64,000 nt of DNA from Bacteroidia bacterium (GTDB taxonomy: Bacteria; Bacteroidota; Bacteroidia; Flavobacteriales; Flavobacteriaceae), in NCBI GenBank assembly GCA_030429835.1, contig JAUIGC010000001.1:1-64000 (forward strand). The letters are read 5' to 3'. Below the pieces are notes generated by a model. That model worked only from the letters and a program-made list of their open reading frames with translations. It had not been told where the DNA came from and ran no database searches. Below, piece by piece: positions 8,795 to 18,296 of this stretch (its first letter is position 1; every line of letters begins with the position of its first letter). Position numbers and translations under genes: made by a program.

Positions 8795-10555
8795 TTAATC
8801 GATATTCAAGGTAAAGGGCATCCTTGCTTGAATTCCTTTTTGGTTCATAAAGGTCTTGATATCCTTTAGTACCTGATACGTCTCCTCCCCTATTTCCTGC
8901 CTGATCATATTTTCCTGTGCCTTGGCACCGGCACCAGAAATATCCTCCATGAACCTTTCAAAACCAGATTTGTATTTTGGATATTTTTTTATTCCATAAC
9001 TGTCGATTTCGGCCAACAAAGCAGCTTCATCTATGGCGTCCTCCAAGGTACCCAGTTCATCCACCAATCCTAAACGCTGTGCATCCACCCCGCTCCAGAC
9101 CCTTCCTTGGGCAATACTGTCCGCTTGGGCCATGGAAATGCCCCTGCCCTCGGAAACGCGCTTTAAAAAAGTTTGGTAAGTATCCTCTATACTTTCTTGA
9201 ACCTGGTTCCTAAAGGTTTCCCCCATGGGCTCGAAAAGTGAATATTCAACGGAGTTTTTATTTGTTCCGACCTGTTCCGCGTTGATCCCGATATCTTTGG
9301 CCAACCCATGAATATTGGGTATAGTGCCAAAAACACCTATGGAGCCAGTTATTGTGGTAGGTTCAGCAAATATTTTATCGGCCCCGGCCGCGATATAATA
9401 GCCTCCTGAAGCCGCAACGTTCCCCATGGAAACGACAACGGGTTTAACCGCCTTGGCCAATTCCACCTCCCTCCAAATAATATCAGATGTTAGGGCACTT
9501 CCACCAGGAGAATTAACACGAAGTACAATCGCCTTTACATTATCATCTTCCCGGGCCTTGACCAAAGCCTCATTGATGATACCTTGACCAATCACATCAG
9601 GTCCACCTTCACCATAGAAAATTTCCCCTTGGGCAAAAATTACAGCTATTTTATCATTGCCTGATTTAAGTACCTTTTTATTGGAATATTTGGTGTATTC
9701 ATCCAAGGTTATATAGTTTATATCCTCCCTGTCTTTCAAGGACAGGGCATCCGCAATCTTGCCTTCGTATTCATCATAAAAAAGGACACCATCGATCAAC
9801 CGGTTTTGCTGGGCATACTTTGGCAATCTTCCTCCCAGCGTATCCGCAATAACATTAAGGTCATCTTGGGCAATGTTTCTGTCCTCCGAAATATCGGCAA
9901 TCATAGAATTCCAAAGTGACTGTATCAATTCCTTGATTTGGGTCCTGTTGGCCTCACTCATTTCATTCTCTAAATAGGGTTCTACGGCGCTTTTGTATTT
10001 TCCATGGCGGATTACTTCCATCTTTACTCCTGTCTTTTCCTGTAAATCCTTATAATAAAGCACCTCAGAGGAGAGCCCCCTAAAATCCATAACACCCACT
10101 GGATTCAGGAATACCGAATCCGCTACGCTTGCCAAATAGTAGTCTTTTTGGGAGTAAAAATCGCCATAGGTATAAATGAACTTCCCAGACTCCTTGAAAT
10201 CCTTTAGTACCTTGCGCAAGGTCTGTGTTTGCGCAATACCCGCCAATAAAAAATTATTGTTGATACTTATTCCCGTTATCCTATCATCGTCCTTGGCAAC
10301 ATCTATGGCATGCAAAATTTCGTCCAACCCTTGAGACTCTTCAAACAAACCGGAGAAGGGATTTATCTCGCTACTCCCAACATAATCCGCTATGGGGCGT
10401 TGCAACTGTATTTCCAAGATTGAATTTTTCTTGATATTTACGGTGTCCTCCCCACTTCCCAAAAGTGTAAGCAAGACAAAAAACATAACAAAGACAATCC
10501 CAAAGGCGACCAGGCAACCTAGAATTGCCGCTAAAAAGTTTCTTAAAAAATTCAT
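8795..10555 (-). CDS. sppA: Signal peptide peptidase SppA, 67K type
   Basis: Membrane-bound Ser/Lys peptidase that degrades cleaved signal peptides. From the chosen ATG at 10555 the protein is 586 residues, the usual length for the tandem-domain 67K form. An N-terminal transmembrane segment (about 8-33) precedes two S49 domains. The catalytic Lys is Lys188 in HGKYKSAVEPYL, and the catalytic Ser is Ser383 in NVAASGGYYIA. The reading frame could be extended to a TTG at 10582, but the ATG puts the membrane anchor at the terminus (MNFLRNF). yhhQ follows after 1 nt; folK is divergent upstream. Confidence 0.96.
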   Translation of the reverse strand: MNFLRNFLAAILGCLVAFGIVFVMFFVLLTLLGSGEDTVNIKKNSILEIQLQRPIADYVGSSEINPFSGLFEESQGLDEILHAIDVAKDDDRITGISINNNFLLAGIAQTQTLRKVLKDFKESGKFIYTYGDFYSQKDYYLASVADSVFLNPVGVMDFRGLSSEVLYYKDLQEKTGVKMEVIRHGKYKSAVEPYLENEMSEANRTQIKELIQSLWNSMIADISEDRNIAQDDLNVIADTLGGRLPKYAQQNRLIDGVLFYDEYEGKIADALSLKDREDINYITLDEYTKYSNKKVLKSGNDKIAVIFAQGEIFYGEGGPDVIGQGIINEALVKAREDDNVKAIVLRVNSPGGSALTSDIIWREVELAKAVKPVVVSMGNVAASGGYYIAAGADKIFAEPTTITGSIGVFGTIPNIHGLAKDIGINAEQVGTNKNSVEYSLFEPMGETFRNQVQESIEDTYQTFLKRVSEGRGISMAQADSIAQGRVWSGVDAQRLGLVDELGTLEDAIDEAALLAEIDSYGIKKYPKYKSGFERFMEDISGAGAKAQENMIRQEIGEETYQVLKDIKTFMNQKGIQARMPFTLNID

Positions 10556-10626
10556 GCGGGAACAATTTTTATTAGCTTCCAAAGATAACCAATGTGAATT
10601 TGTTTTGCTTATTTTGCCTTCATATT

Positions 10627-11772
10627 ATGACAGCGACCCAAACCGTTTATTTATCCATTGGCAGTAACCTAGGCCAGAAGAGAACCAACCTACAAAAGGC
10701 CATTTTTCAAATTGGGGAACACATAGGCGAGGTTATCAAAGTATCTCCAGTCTACAACACCCCTTCATGGGGCTTTGATGCAGAAGATTTCCTAAATGCC
10801 TGTCTCGAGGTTTCTACCTCCCTCTCCCCCCACGACATTCTGCGCAATCTAATGGAAATCGAAAAAAAAATGGGAAGGGAAAGAACCGAGGAGATGGAAT
10901 ATCAAAGTAGGGTCATTGATCTTGATATTATTTATTATGGCACTGAAGTTATTGATAGTACAGAACTAACCGTTCCACATCGACGATTGGCAGAAAGAAA
11001 GTTTGTCCTGAAACCTTTGGCGGATATCGCTCCCCAATTCTATCATCCAATCGTTAACAAGGATACCCGCAACCTATTGCAGGAAAGCAGGGACAAAAGC
11101 ACACTGACCAAACTTCCCATCAAACTTTTTAAAAATAAAATCGATTTGTTTTCTGATGTTCAATTCCTTGCCATAGAGGGGAATATAGGAGCTGGAAAAA
11201 CGAGTTTGGCCACTAAAATTTCGGAAGATTTCAATGCGAAATTGATTTTGGAGCGCTTTGCGGAAAACCCCTTTCTTCCCAATTTTTACCGGGACCAGAA
11301 TAGATATGCCTTTCCTTTGGAGATGTCATTTTTGGCCGATCGTTATCAGCAATACACGGACGACACCAATCAGTTTGACCTGTTCAAAAACTTTATGGTC
11401 AGTGATTATGATATTTTTAAATCCTTGATCTTTGCCAAGGTCACACTGCAAAAAGATGAGTTTGCCCTGTACCGGAAGATTTTCAATTTTATGTACAAGG
11501 AAGTTAAAAAACCAAAAATCTACGTTTATCTGTATCAAACTACGGAGCGACTCTTAGATCAAATAAAAAAAAGGGGAAGGGACTATGAACAGAGCATTAA
11601 TGCTCAATACCTGGACAATATCAACCGAGGTTATTTGGATTTTTTAAAAACCTACCCCAAACAAAATCAATTGATTATAAATGTTTCAGAACTGGATTTC
11701 GTTAACATAAGTGAAGACTACGGAACTATCTTAGAGCATATTTCAGACTTTGCCCTGGAGCAACGGGATTAA
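10627..11772 (+). CDS. folK: FolK (HPPK) fused to a deoxynucleoside kinase
   Basis: Bifunctional 381-residue protein. Residues about 1-150 are 6-hydroxymethyl-7,8-dihydropterin pyrophosphokinase, with YLSIGSNLGQKRTNL, EDFLNACLEV, RVIDLDIIYYG and VPHRRLAERKFVL. HPPK activates the pterin before dihydropteroate synthesis. Residues about 175-381 form a deoxyadenosine/deoxyguanosine kinase-type domain with P-loop AIEGNIGAGKTSLA, ERFAENPFL, the LEMSFLADRYQQ segment and a lid segment KKRGRDYEQS. The start is ATG 10627; a GTG at 10594 in frame adds 11 residues that do not belong to the HPPK fold. This fusion is seen in other Flavobacteriia. The gene ends at a terminator shared with the methyltransferase gene. 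Confidence 0.95.
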   Translation: MTATQTVYLSIGSNLGQKRTNLQKAIFQIGEHIGEVIKVSPVYNTPSWGFDAEDFLNACLEVSTSLSPHDILRNLMEIEKKMGRERTEEMEYQSRVIDLDIIYYGTEVIDSTELTVPHRRLAERKFVLKPLADIAPQFYHPIVNKDTRNLLQESRDKSTLTKLPIKLFKNKIDLFSDVQFLAIEGNIGAGKTSLATKISEDFNAKLILERFAENPFLPNFYRDQNRYAFPLEMSFLADRYQQYTDDTNQFDLFKNFMVSDYDIFKSLIFAKVTLQKDEFALYRKIFNFMYKEVKKPKIYVYLYQTTERLLDQIKKRGRDYEQSINAQYLDNINRGYLDFLKTYPKQNQLIINVSELDFVNISEDYGTILEHISDFALEQRD

Positions 11773-11860
11773 CACAATTTTGGCAATTTATTTGCACAGT
11801 ATAAAGAAATGTACTTTCTTGGTAGACTCTTTTGAGAAACTAACTAACTCAAACTATACA

Positions 11861-11891
11861 AAAAGCCCGGCATTGCCGGGCTTTTATTTTT
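11861..11891. terminator. Bidirectional terminator between folK and the SpoU methyltransferase gene
   Basis: AAAAGCCCGGC (11861-11871) pairs with GCCGGGCTTTT (11875-11885) around a 3-nt loop, with T-rich flanks on both strands. The stop of the minus-strand gene (11884-11886) lies at the base of the stem. Confidence 0.9.
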
Positions 11892-12414
11892 TCAATTTGG
11901 ACCAGAAATCCCAAATGACCACCCCCACACTAACGGCAATATTCAAGGAATGTTTGGTTCCAAATTGTGGTATTTCCAAGACAGAATCACATATGTTTAC
12001 CACTTTCTGCTGAACCCCCTTGACCTCGTTCCCAAAAATTAAGGCATACTTACCGTTTTGGTTCGGAATAAATTCATGGAGCATCTGCGCACCTTCTGCT
12101 TGCTCTATGGCCAAACTACTGTAGCCCTCCAATTTAAGATCCTTCAACAACTCCAAAATGTCCTCTACATATTCCCATTCCACACTTTCGGTCGCTCCCA
12201 AGGCTGTTTTATGTATATCCTTATGGGGCGGTTTCGCCGTTATGCCGCAGAGATAAATCTTCTCTATCAAAAAGGCATCTGAAGTCCTAAATACCGATCC
12301 AATGTTGTTCAAACTGCGTATGTTGTCCAAAACAATACTTACTGGAATCTTATCAGATTTTTTAAACCCATCCACATCCAATCGGTCCAACTCCTCGTTT
12401 TTTAATTTTCTCAT
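11884..12414 (-). CDS. TrmH/SpoU-family RNA 2'-O-methyltransferase
   Basis: A 176-residue SPOUT-fold methyltransferase expected to methylate a tRNA or rRNA ribose using S-adenosylmethionine. Motif 1 is LDNIRSLNNIGSVFRTSDAF with the catalytic Asn/Arg. Motif 2 is ALIFGNEVKGV, and motif 3 is LEIPQFGTKHSLNIAVSVGV, which together form the trefoil-knot SAM site. The N-terminus has only a short extension, so it resembles the compact TrmL/TrmH type; the exact target is not decidable. ATG 12414 was preferred to an in-frame TTG at 12435. It is divergent from mutS, with about 100 bp between starts. Confidence 0.9.
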   Translation of the reverse strand: MRKLKNEELDRLDVDGFKKSDKIPVSIVLDNIRSLNNIGSVFRTSDAFLIEKIYLCGITAKPPHKDIHKTALGATESVEWEYVEDILELLKDLKLEGYSSLAIEQAEGAQMLHEFIPNQNGKYALIFGNEVKGVQQKVVNICDSVLEIPQFGTKHSLNIAVSVGVVIWDFWSKLKK

Positions 12415-12518
12415 GGGATACTTTTCAACTATCAACCTTAAATATCAACAAAAATTTAAATCGCATGGCGAATGCCATATATTCGTAACTATTCAACAAA
12501 AATAGACAGATAAAACAA

Positions 12519-15140
12519 GTGGCGGACAAGGGAAAAACAAAAAAGGTGACTCCATTGATGAAACAGTACAACACCATCAAGACCAAATACCCTGATGCCC
12601 TATTGCTTTTTCGTGTTGGTGATTTTTATGAGACCTTTGGAGAGGATGCGGTAAAAGCCTCCAAAATACTTGGTATTATTCTTACCCACCGAAACAATGG
12701 TGGTGACCGTACGGAACTTGCAGGCTTTCCACATCATTCCCTGAATACATACTTGCCAAAACTGGTGAAGGCCGGTCAACGCGTGGCCATTTGCGACCAG
12801 TTGGAAGACCCCAAACAGACCAAGACCATAGTTAAAAGAGGCGTTACAGAATTGGTTACCCCTGGGGTGGCCCTAAACGACGATATCCTTCATGCCAAAA
12901 GCAACAATTTTCTGTGTGCCGTACATTTTGGTAGGAAAAAAATTGGGGTGGCCTTCGTGGATATTTCTACGGGAGAGTTTTTAACTTCAGAAGGTAGCGA
13001 GGAACAAGTTGACAAACTGCTGCAAAACTTTGCCCCAAACGAAATACTGGTATCCAAAGCTCACAAAAAGGAATTTTCGGAAGTATTTGGAAATCAATTC
13101 CATACTTTCTACATGGAAGATTGGGTGTTTCAAGAAGATTACGCCCTGGAAAACCTCACCAATCATTTTAAGACCAAATCCCTGAAAGGATTCGGGATTG
13201 ACCATATTTCCCATGGAATTATAGCATCTGGCGTTGTTTTGCACTATCTCTCCGAAACCCAGCACAGGCAACTTCAGCACATCAACAGCTTACAACGTAT
13301 TGCCGAGGACGAATATATTTGGATGGATCGTTTTACTATCAAGAACCTTGAATTGTACCATTCCACGAACGAGAATGCCGTTACATTATTGGACGTAATT
13401 GATAAGACGATATCCCCTATGGGTGGACGAATGATCAAACGATGGTTAGCACTGCCCCTAAAAAATATTCAAAAAATAAAAAGCCGCCATCAAGTGGTAC
13501 AGCATTTGTGCGAAAATGAGCAAGTGTTGCACAAGCTACAGGAAAATATCAAACACATGGGGGATTTGGAGCGTCTCATTTCCAAAATTTCAACCGGCAA
13601 GGTAAATCCCAAAGAGGTTGTACAGCTTAAAAACTCCCTAGAGGCCATTATCCCCATTAAGCAAATCTCGTCCAATGCAAAGAACGATGCCCTGGCCCTG
13701 ATTGGAGATAAATTGCAATCCTGTGATTTGCTACGCTCAAAAATCATGGAAATGCTCAATGAGGAAGCACCCGTAAACATACTTAAAGGGAATGTGATCG
13801 CCGAAGGTTTTTCCGCTGAACTGGATGAATTACGGGGCCTTGCCACTAGAGGAAAGGACTATTTGGACCAGATGTTGGAACGTGAAACAGAGGCCACAGG
13901 AATTACCTCCCTTAAAATAGCGTCAAACAACGTATTCGGTTATTATATAGAGGTTAGAAATACCCATAAAAACAAGGTTCCCGATACCTGGATCAGAAAA
14001 CAGACCTTGGTCAGTGCCGAACGCTATATTACAGAGGAGCTTAAGGAATATGAGTCCAAGATCTTAGGCGCCGAAGAACGCATTACCTCCTTAGAACAAC
14101 AGTTGTTTTCACAGCTTATCGTTTGGATGCAAGAATACATCCAACCCGTACAAAACAATGCTCATCTTATTGCCCAGCTCGACTGTCTCTGTGGGTTTGC
14201 TCAATTGGCCAAGGAAAACAACTATGTAATGCCCGAACTCAGCGACTCTACCGATATTTCCATAAAGAACGGAAGGCACCCTGTCATAGAAAAACAATTG
14301 CCCTTGGGAGAAGCGTATATCGCCAATGATGTAAAGTTGGATAGGAGCAAACAACAAATCATCATGATTACGGGTCCCAATATGAGTGGTAAATCGGCCA
14401 TTCTAAGACAAACGGCCCTCATCGTGCTATTGGCACAAATGGGAAGTTTTGTTCCTGCGGAAGCAGCCCAAATTGGTTATGTGGATAAAATATTTACCCG
14501 GGTGGGCGCGAGTGACAATATTTCCATGGGAGAATCTACCTTTATGGTAGAAATGAACGAAACCGCCTCCATCCTGAACAACCTATCTGAAAGAAGTTTG
14601 GTGCTTTTGGATGAAATAGGTCGGGGAACCAGTACCTACGATGGTATTTCTATCGCTTGGGCCATTTCAGAATATTTGCATGAACATCCGGCTCGGGCTA
14701 AAACACTTTTTGCTACGCACTATCACGAGCTTAATGAAATGGCGGCCACTTTTGAGCGTATAAAAAATTACAATGTTTCCGTAAAGGAACTCAAGGATAA
14801 TGTGCTTTTCCTTAGGAAATTGACACCAGGTGGCAGCGAGCATAGTTTTGGTATCCATGTAGCCAAAATGGCGGGTATGCCCCAGCAGGTTATTTCAAAA
14901 GCCAACAAAATTCTTAAGAAGTTGGAGAAATCGCACTCCAGCGAGGAACTCACCGAAAAAATGTCTACGGTACAAAACGAAATGCAGTTGAGCTTCTTTA
15001 ATTTGGATGATCCTTTATTGGAAGAAATCAAAGAAGAAATCCTGCATTTGGACATTGATACTTTGACCCCTGTAGAGGCCTTGATGAAATTAAACGAGAT
15101 AAAACGCTTGTTGTCAAAAAAGAAGAAAGCCACCTCGTAA
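12519..15140 (+). CDS. mutS: DNA mismatch repair protein MutS
   Basis: Mismatch-recognition ATPase of methyl-independent mismatch repair, 873 residues and full length. The N-terminal mismatch-reading motif Phe36-Tyr37-Glu38 sits in [13 protein letters not shown]. The connector, lever and clamp domains follow. The ATPase has Walker A GPNMSGKS at 619-626, Walker [16 protein letters not shown] and the FATHYHEL switch. The start codon is GTG at 12519, chosen because it begins the usual [17 protein letters not shown] terminus and no ATG fits. A short helical MutL/dimerisation-type tail is present. tRNA-Gly follows 95 bp downstream. Confidence 0.97.
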   Translation: MADKGKTKKVTPLMKQYNTIKTKYPDALLLFRVGDFYETFGEDAVKASKILGIILTHRNNGGDRTELAGFPHHSLNTYLPKLVKAGQRVAICDQLEDPKQTKTIVKRGVTELVTPGVALNDDILHAKSNNFLCAVHFGRKKIGVAFVDISTGEFLTSEGSEEQVDKLLQNFAPNEILVSKAHKKEFSEVFGNQFHTFYMEDWVFQEDYALENLTNHFKTKSLKGFGIDHISHGIIASGVVLHYLSETQHRQLQHINSLQRIAEDEYIWMDRFTIKNLELYHSTNENAVTLLDVIDKTISPMGGRMIKRWLALPLKNIQKIKSRHQVVQHLCENEQVLHKLQENIKHMGDLERLISKISTGKVNPKEVVQLKNSLEAIIPIKQISSNAKNDALALIGDKLQSCDLLRSKIMEMLNEEAPVNILKGNVIAEGFSAELDELRGLATRGKDYLDQMLERETEATGITSLKIASNNVFGYYIEVRNTHKNKVPDTWIRKQTLVSAERYITEELKEYESKILGAEERITSLEQQLFSQLIVWMQEYIQPVQNNAHLIAQLDCLCGFAQLAKENNYVMPELSDSTDISIKNGRHPVIEKQLPLGEAYIANDVKLDRSKQQIIMITGPNMSGKSAILRQTALIVLLAQMGSFVPAEAAQIGYVDKIFTRVGASDNISMGESTFMVEMNETASILNNLSERSLVLLDEIGRGTSTYDGISIAWAISEYLHEHPARAKTLFATHYHELNEMAATFERIKNYNVSVKELKDNVLFLRKLTPGGSEHSFGIHVAKMAGMPQQVISKANKILKKLEKSHSSEELTEKMSTVQNEMQLSFFNLDDPLLEEIKEEILHLDIDTLTPVEALMKLNEIKRLLSKKKKATS

Positions 15141-15167
15141 CAAAAACTATTCTTTTGCTTTTTTTAC

Positions 15168-15197
15168 TTTGACATTTATAGAATTGTATTAAATTTG
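15168..15197 (+). promoter_or_regulatory. Bacteroidota-type promoter of tRNA-Gly
   Basis: A TTTG box (15168-15171) is followed after 18 nt by TAAATTTG (15190-15197), an exact match to the TAnnTTTG -7 element of the Bacteroidota primary sigma factor. It lies about 40 nt before the tRNA. A second TAAATTTG overlaps the tRNA start (15229-15236) and is probably coincidental. Confidence 0.75.
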
Positions 15198-15235
15198 CAT
15201 CCGCATCTTTTAGGAGATGTACGTTCTTTAAATTT

Positions 15236-15308
15236 GCGAAAATAGCTCAGTTGGTAGAGCGCCACCTTGCCAAGGTGGAGGTCGCGGGTTCGAATCCCGT
15301 TTTTCGCT
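15236..15308 (+). tRNA. tRNA-Gly (anticodon GCC)
   Basis: A complete cloverleaf is visible. The acceptor GCGAAAA pairs with TTTTCGC. The D-arm is GCTC...GAGC and the anticodon arm is CCACC-TTGCCAA-GGTGG. The T-arm is GCGGG-TTCGAAT-CCCGT, with one G-T pair. The discriminator is T. CCA is not encoded. Confidence 0.96.
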
Positions 15309-15316
15309 CAATTTTT

Positions 15317-15366
15317 ACTCCGCACGGCTACGGCTACGCTAGCCATTACTCGCGGAGTTTTTTATT
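15317..15366 (+). terminator. Terminator after tRNA-Gly
   Basis: ACTCCGC (15317-15323) pairs with GCGGAGT (15352-15358), followed by a T run. The loop contains a smaller GGCTA/TAGCC stem. Confidence 0.75.
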
Positions 15367-15382
15367 TAAAACAATAAGTCCT

Positions 15383-15422
15383 GCTCAAGTGGTGGCCCCC
15401 GATAGCTATCGGGAGGTAGACA
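15383..15422 (+). pseudogene. Relic of a tRNA-Leu 5' half interrupted by a palindrome
   Basis: GCTCAAGTGGTGG (15383-15395) matches the first 13 nt of the intact tRNA-Leu at 15497 with one mismatch, and GGTAGACA (15415-15422) matches tRNA positions 18-25 exactly. In the intact gene the two blocks are separated by AATT; here they are separated by a 19-nt insert containing a 16-bp palindrome. The rest of a tRNA is not recognisable downstream. Confidence 0.6.
15398..15413. repeat. Perfect 16-bp palindrome
   Basis: CCCGATAGCTATCGGG is its own reverse complement. It sits exactly in the D-loop position of the tRNA-Leu relic. It looks like a short interspersed palindromic repeat; no second copy was seen in this window. 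Confidence 0.8.
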
Positions 15423-15496
15423 TACCAAAGGGATAATAAAAGGACTTTGTTCTAAACTTACTGTACTACCTGTTGCCAAAAAGTGGCAACGAATAT

Positions 15497-15580
15497 GCTC
15501 GAGTGGTGGAATTGGTAGACACGCCGGACTTAAAATCCTGTGGGCATTTGCCCGTGCGGGTTCAAGTCCCGCCTCGAGTA
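15497..15580 (+). tRNA. tRNA-Leu (anticodon TAA)
   Basis: A class II tRNA with a long variable arm (GGGC-ATTT-GCCC). The acceptor GCTCGAG pairs with CTCGAGT, with a G-T first pair. The anticodon loop is CTTAAAA, the T-arm is GCGGG-TTCAAGT-CCCGC and the discriminator is A. The anticodon stem CCGGA/TCCTG has a C-T mismatch at its second pair. CCA is not encoded. Its 3' end is the likely attachment site of the downstream mobile element. Confidence 0.93.
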
Positions 15581-15583
15581 CAG

Positions 15584-15627
15584 AAACCCTTGTTAATCAT
15601 TTGATTTTCAAGGGTTTTTACTTTTTT
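15584..15627 (+). terminator. Terminator after tRNA-Leu
   Basis: AAACCCTTG (15584-15592) pairs with CAAGGGTTT (15609-15617), followed by a T-rich tail. Confidence 0.8.
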
Positions 15628-15647
15628 AGGGGGCAAAATAGGGGGCA
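15628..15647. repeat. Tandem AGGGGGCA pair beside the attachment site
   Basis: AGGGGGCA occurs at 15628-15635 and again at 15640-15647, a 12-nt period, about 50 nt past the tRNA-Leu end. G-rich short repeats at this place would suit arm-type binding sites of a tyrosine integrase; that function is inferred. Confidence 0.5.
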
Positions 15648-15780
15648 TTTATTGTAAATTAGCAGATCAACTTAGAGATATTTTTTAAATGTAATACTTG
15701 CATTATTCTTTAAACTGGCGATATAGTTGAAAAAGAAATATGCCTAAATATATTCAAGACCACTGCATTAATTAAATATT

Positions 15781-17829
15781 TTAGAGTGGTTTAATAAGTT
15801 TTCCTTCAATTAAATTAAGATTGAAGTCTAACCCTTCGGTAGCTGCTCTAAATGACTCATCAGAATTCTCAAAAGATGCAAATACTAATACCTGGGCGTC
15901 ATTATAAGTGGACAGTTCTGAAAGGAACTCATGGAAATTTTCTAAAGCTATATCTTGCTGCTTAGGCTCGTCAAACATTAGCAAGCCTGGATGATTACCA
16001 CTATGTTCTTTTGAGACTTTATACAAACTACATGTATATGCCCATATACATCGAACAAAATCACTCGCAGAGGAATCAAACCTAATGTTATAAGATTTTA
16101 TCTCTCCATTTTCCAATTTTTCATTGGCAATGGGCAGATAATTTTCTTGAGAGATATCTAAGAGTTGTGTAGGCTTACTCGTATAATTTACTTTGTTCAG
16201 AATTCTTCTAAATTGATTTGTAAGCCCTGAAAGTTTTTCTCGGTCTTTTGAGGAAAAATATTCCTTTGGAAGATTTTTCATTTGCTTCAACATGCTTTCA
16301 TATTCTTGAGACAATGAAACTATCTCATTAAGCATATCAGCAAATTCGTCTTGATATTTTGTAAAAAATTCAATTCTTTTTTTAATGTTTAGCTTCCTTT
16401 CTATTTCTAACTCTGATGGTAACCTATCATCTGCAACCAATTCCTTTTTTATTTGCCTGATGTCATGACGATGCTCTGAGATTTTATTGCGAATGATAGT
16501 TTGATTTTTCTCCTTTTCTTCGATTTTATGTTTAACTCCATCCACATAAACATCTACCATTTTCATTTGAGCTTCTATGAACGAAATATTTTCCTCTAAA
16601 TTCATAGGATTTTGCTCAATATCTGCTGGTAATAAGGAGTCTTTAACAGGCTGATTGCAGGTAGGGCAATTGTCATTTGCTGATTTCAACTTGACTTCAG
16701 CCCCAAGCTTTTTCATCTTCAGAGCTCCTTTGTTTTTTCTTAAATCTTCTGTTAGAGATTGTAACTGTGTACTGTATCGACCTAATTTGTCCTTATCAAA
16801 ACTCAATTCGGTAGATAACATTTCATAATTAAGTGATAACCTATTTACCGCATTATTTAGTGCCTCTAACCTTAGTTCATTCTCATTCAAATTGGTTGAA
16901 ACAGAAGGAATATGTTTACTTTCTATTTCTTCTAATTCATTCTCCATCACCTCCAAATAATTTGAAACAGTAATATCACTTTCGTTATGTGTCAGGAGAA
17001 TTTTAATCGCGCTAGAGTCGTTAATAATTGATGGTTTATGTTCTAAGCCAATAAGTTTACCACCACCTTTTTCAGCCAATCTATAGAACTGCCTGTATAA
17101 TGATTCCCACCTGTCATCTATTATCCTTCTATCAGAATTAAGCTTTTGTCGCTTTCTTTGATTTTCATAAACATCTAAATCAAGTAAGAATTCAACAACT
17201 CGAGCCTCCTTGTTCGTTAAACTATAGTAAGGCATGGTCGCGAAAAAATCTGACCAACCCGATTTTTGTTCAATTATGAAAGCGGACGCAACTTGCTGTA
17301 AATAGAGTTTTCTTGATTCACCAAGTTTATTTAACACATGAGGCAGCTCCCATCCTAAAAAGTCTTCGAGAAATAAATGAAACCCATAATATTCATCAGA
17401 TGCACCACCTTTATCATGAACAAACATTGGCCTTGGCTCGGTTTCGTTTATATTTTGGCTCAAAACCGCTTCTTCAAAAACATCTATTAGTTTAGAATCT
17501 CTATTCGTACTTGCAATGCTTCTTCTTAATGTAATAATTTGCCCTTGTTGATTTTCAATTTCTAACAGAACGAAAGATTGCAGTACATCATGAAAATTGT
17601 CTTTTGGGAACTCAACAACATCTTTAAGTACTGATTGCATTGTCTTCTCATTTCTGCCTCCGATCAATTCTTCAAGTCCTAAACAATAGAGTATAGCTTG
17701 GAAAAAACTACTTTTACCTGAAGTGTTATCTCCCCTTACAATGTTTAACCCGATTGTAAAATGATACTCTGCTCCAAACAGTCCTGAAGATGTATTAACC
17801 TCAAATTTTATTGCATTGATTTTAAGCAT
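15781..17829 (-). CDS. Rad50-like ABC ATPase (DUF3732-like) of an ABC-3C-type defence system
   Basis: A 682-residue SMC/Rad50-type ATPase. Walker A is GDNTSGKS at 33-40. Two coiled-coil arms flank a zinc-hook CPTC at 388-391. The C-terminal half has an SSASDF signature-like segment and Walker B GLLMFDEPKQQD (about 616-627). This layout fits the ATPase of ABC three-component (ABC-3C) conflict systems, in which an ABC ATPase senses a signal and licenses a toxic effector. It is the last gene of a three-gene minus-strand operon and overlaps the middle gene by 8 nt. Family assignment is from motif and context; an HMM search was not possible. Confidence 0.8.
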   Translation of the reverse strand: MLKINAIKFEVNTSSGLFGAEYHFTIGLNIVRGDNTSGKSSFFQAILYCLGLEELIGGRNEKTMQSVLKDVVEFPKDNFHDVLQSFVLLEIENQQGQIITLRRSIASTNRDSKLIDVFEEAVLSQNINETEPRPMFVHDKGGASDEYYGFHLFLEDFLGWELPHVLNKLGESRKLYLQQVASAFIIEQKSGWSDFFATMPYYSLTNKEARVVEFLLDLDVYENQRKRQKLNSDRRIIDDRWESLYRQFYRLAEKGGGKLIGLEHKPSIINDSSAIKILLTHNESDITVSNYLEVMENELEEIESKHIPSVSTNLNENELRLEALNNAVNRLSLNYEMLSTELSFDKDKLGRYSTQLQSLTEDLRKNKGALKMKKLGAEVKLKSANDNCPTCNQPVKDSLLPADIEQNPMNLEENISFIEAQMKMVDVYVDGVKHKIEEKEKNQTIIRNKISEHRHDIRQIKKELVADDRLPSELEIERKLNIKKRIEFFTKYQDEFADMLNEIVSLSQEYESMLKQMKNLPKEYFSSKDREKLSGLTNQFRRILNKVNYTSKPTQLLDISQENYLPIANEKLENGEIKSYNIRFDSSASDFVRCIWAYTCSLYKVSKEHSGNHPGLLMFDEPKQQDIALENFHEFLSELSTYNDAQVLVFASFENSDESFRAATEGLDFNLNLIEGKLIKPL

Positions 17830-18295
17830 TAAACAATGTCCATTTAGCTGTTATTTTATTTAGTCTACTATCCGTTATTTTATTTTTACCTATCTGTGAA
17901 AGGTAAGTCTTCTCAAAACTTAAAATTTCAACATCATTAGCAATAAGTTCATAAAGTTCATTTCCTTTTTCAGTTAAAGTATAATTACCATTTGAATAGC
18001 TACAGATTTCTTCTGCAACCGAAATATGAAGTGCCCTATTTAAAGTAGGTTCTATTCCCCAAACTGAAAAATCATTAGTGAAATTACTATTAATAAAATC
18101 TCTAAGCTCTGCTCTATTCTTTTCACTTTTTAAAGCCCAAGAAAACAAGTGCAGCTTCAATAGTTTAGAACTATTACTCCTACAAACCAATTTTAAGATA
18201 AGTACTATTTGAGCAATCTTATAAAGTGGTCTATAATCCGCAGGTAAAGGAATAGGTTTTTTTGAGAATGATATTTTCTGAATTGTTCCTTCCAT
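17822..18295 (-). CDS. Small middle component of the ABC-3C-type cassette
   Basis: A 157-residue protein starting at ATG 18295; an in-frame TTG at 18310 was rejected because it would overlap the preceding stop region. Its start is 1 nt after the effector stop, and its end overlaps the ATPase gene by 8 nt, so the three genes are translationally coupled. The C-terminal half (NGNYTLTEKGNELYELI) reads like a winged-helix element. In ABC-3C systems a small middle component bridges ATPase and effector; that role is inferred from position and size. Confidence 0.65.
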   Translation of the reverse strand: MEGTIQKISFSKKPIPLPADYRPLYKIAQIVLILKLVCRSNSSKLLKLHLFSWALKSEKNRAELRDFINSNFTNDFSVWGIEPTLNRALHISVAEEICSYSNGNYTLTEKGNELYELIANDVEILSFEKTYLSQIGKNKITDSRLNKITAKWTLFNA

Positions 18296-18296
18296 T

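Noticed and set aside
15251-15436. A frame crossing tRNA-Gly
   Set aside because: It covers the tRNA and its terminator and shows no protein features.
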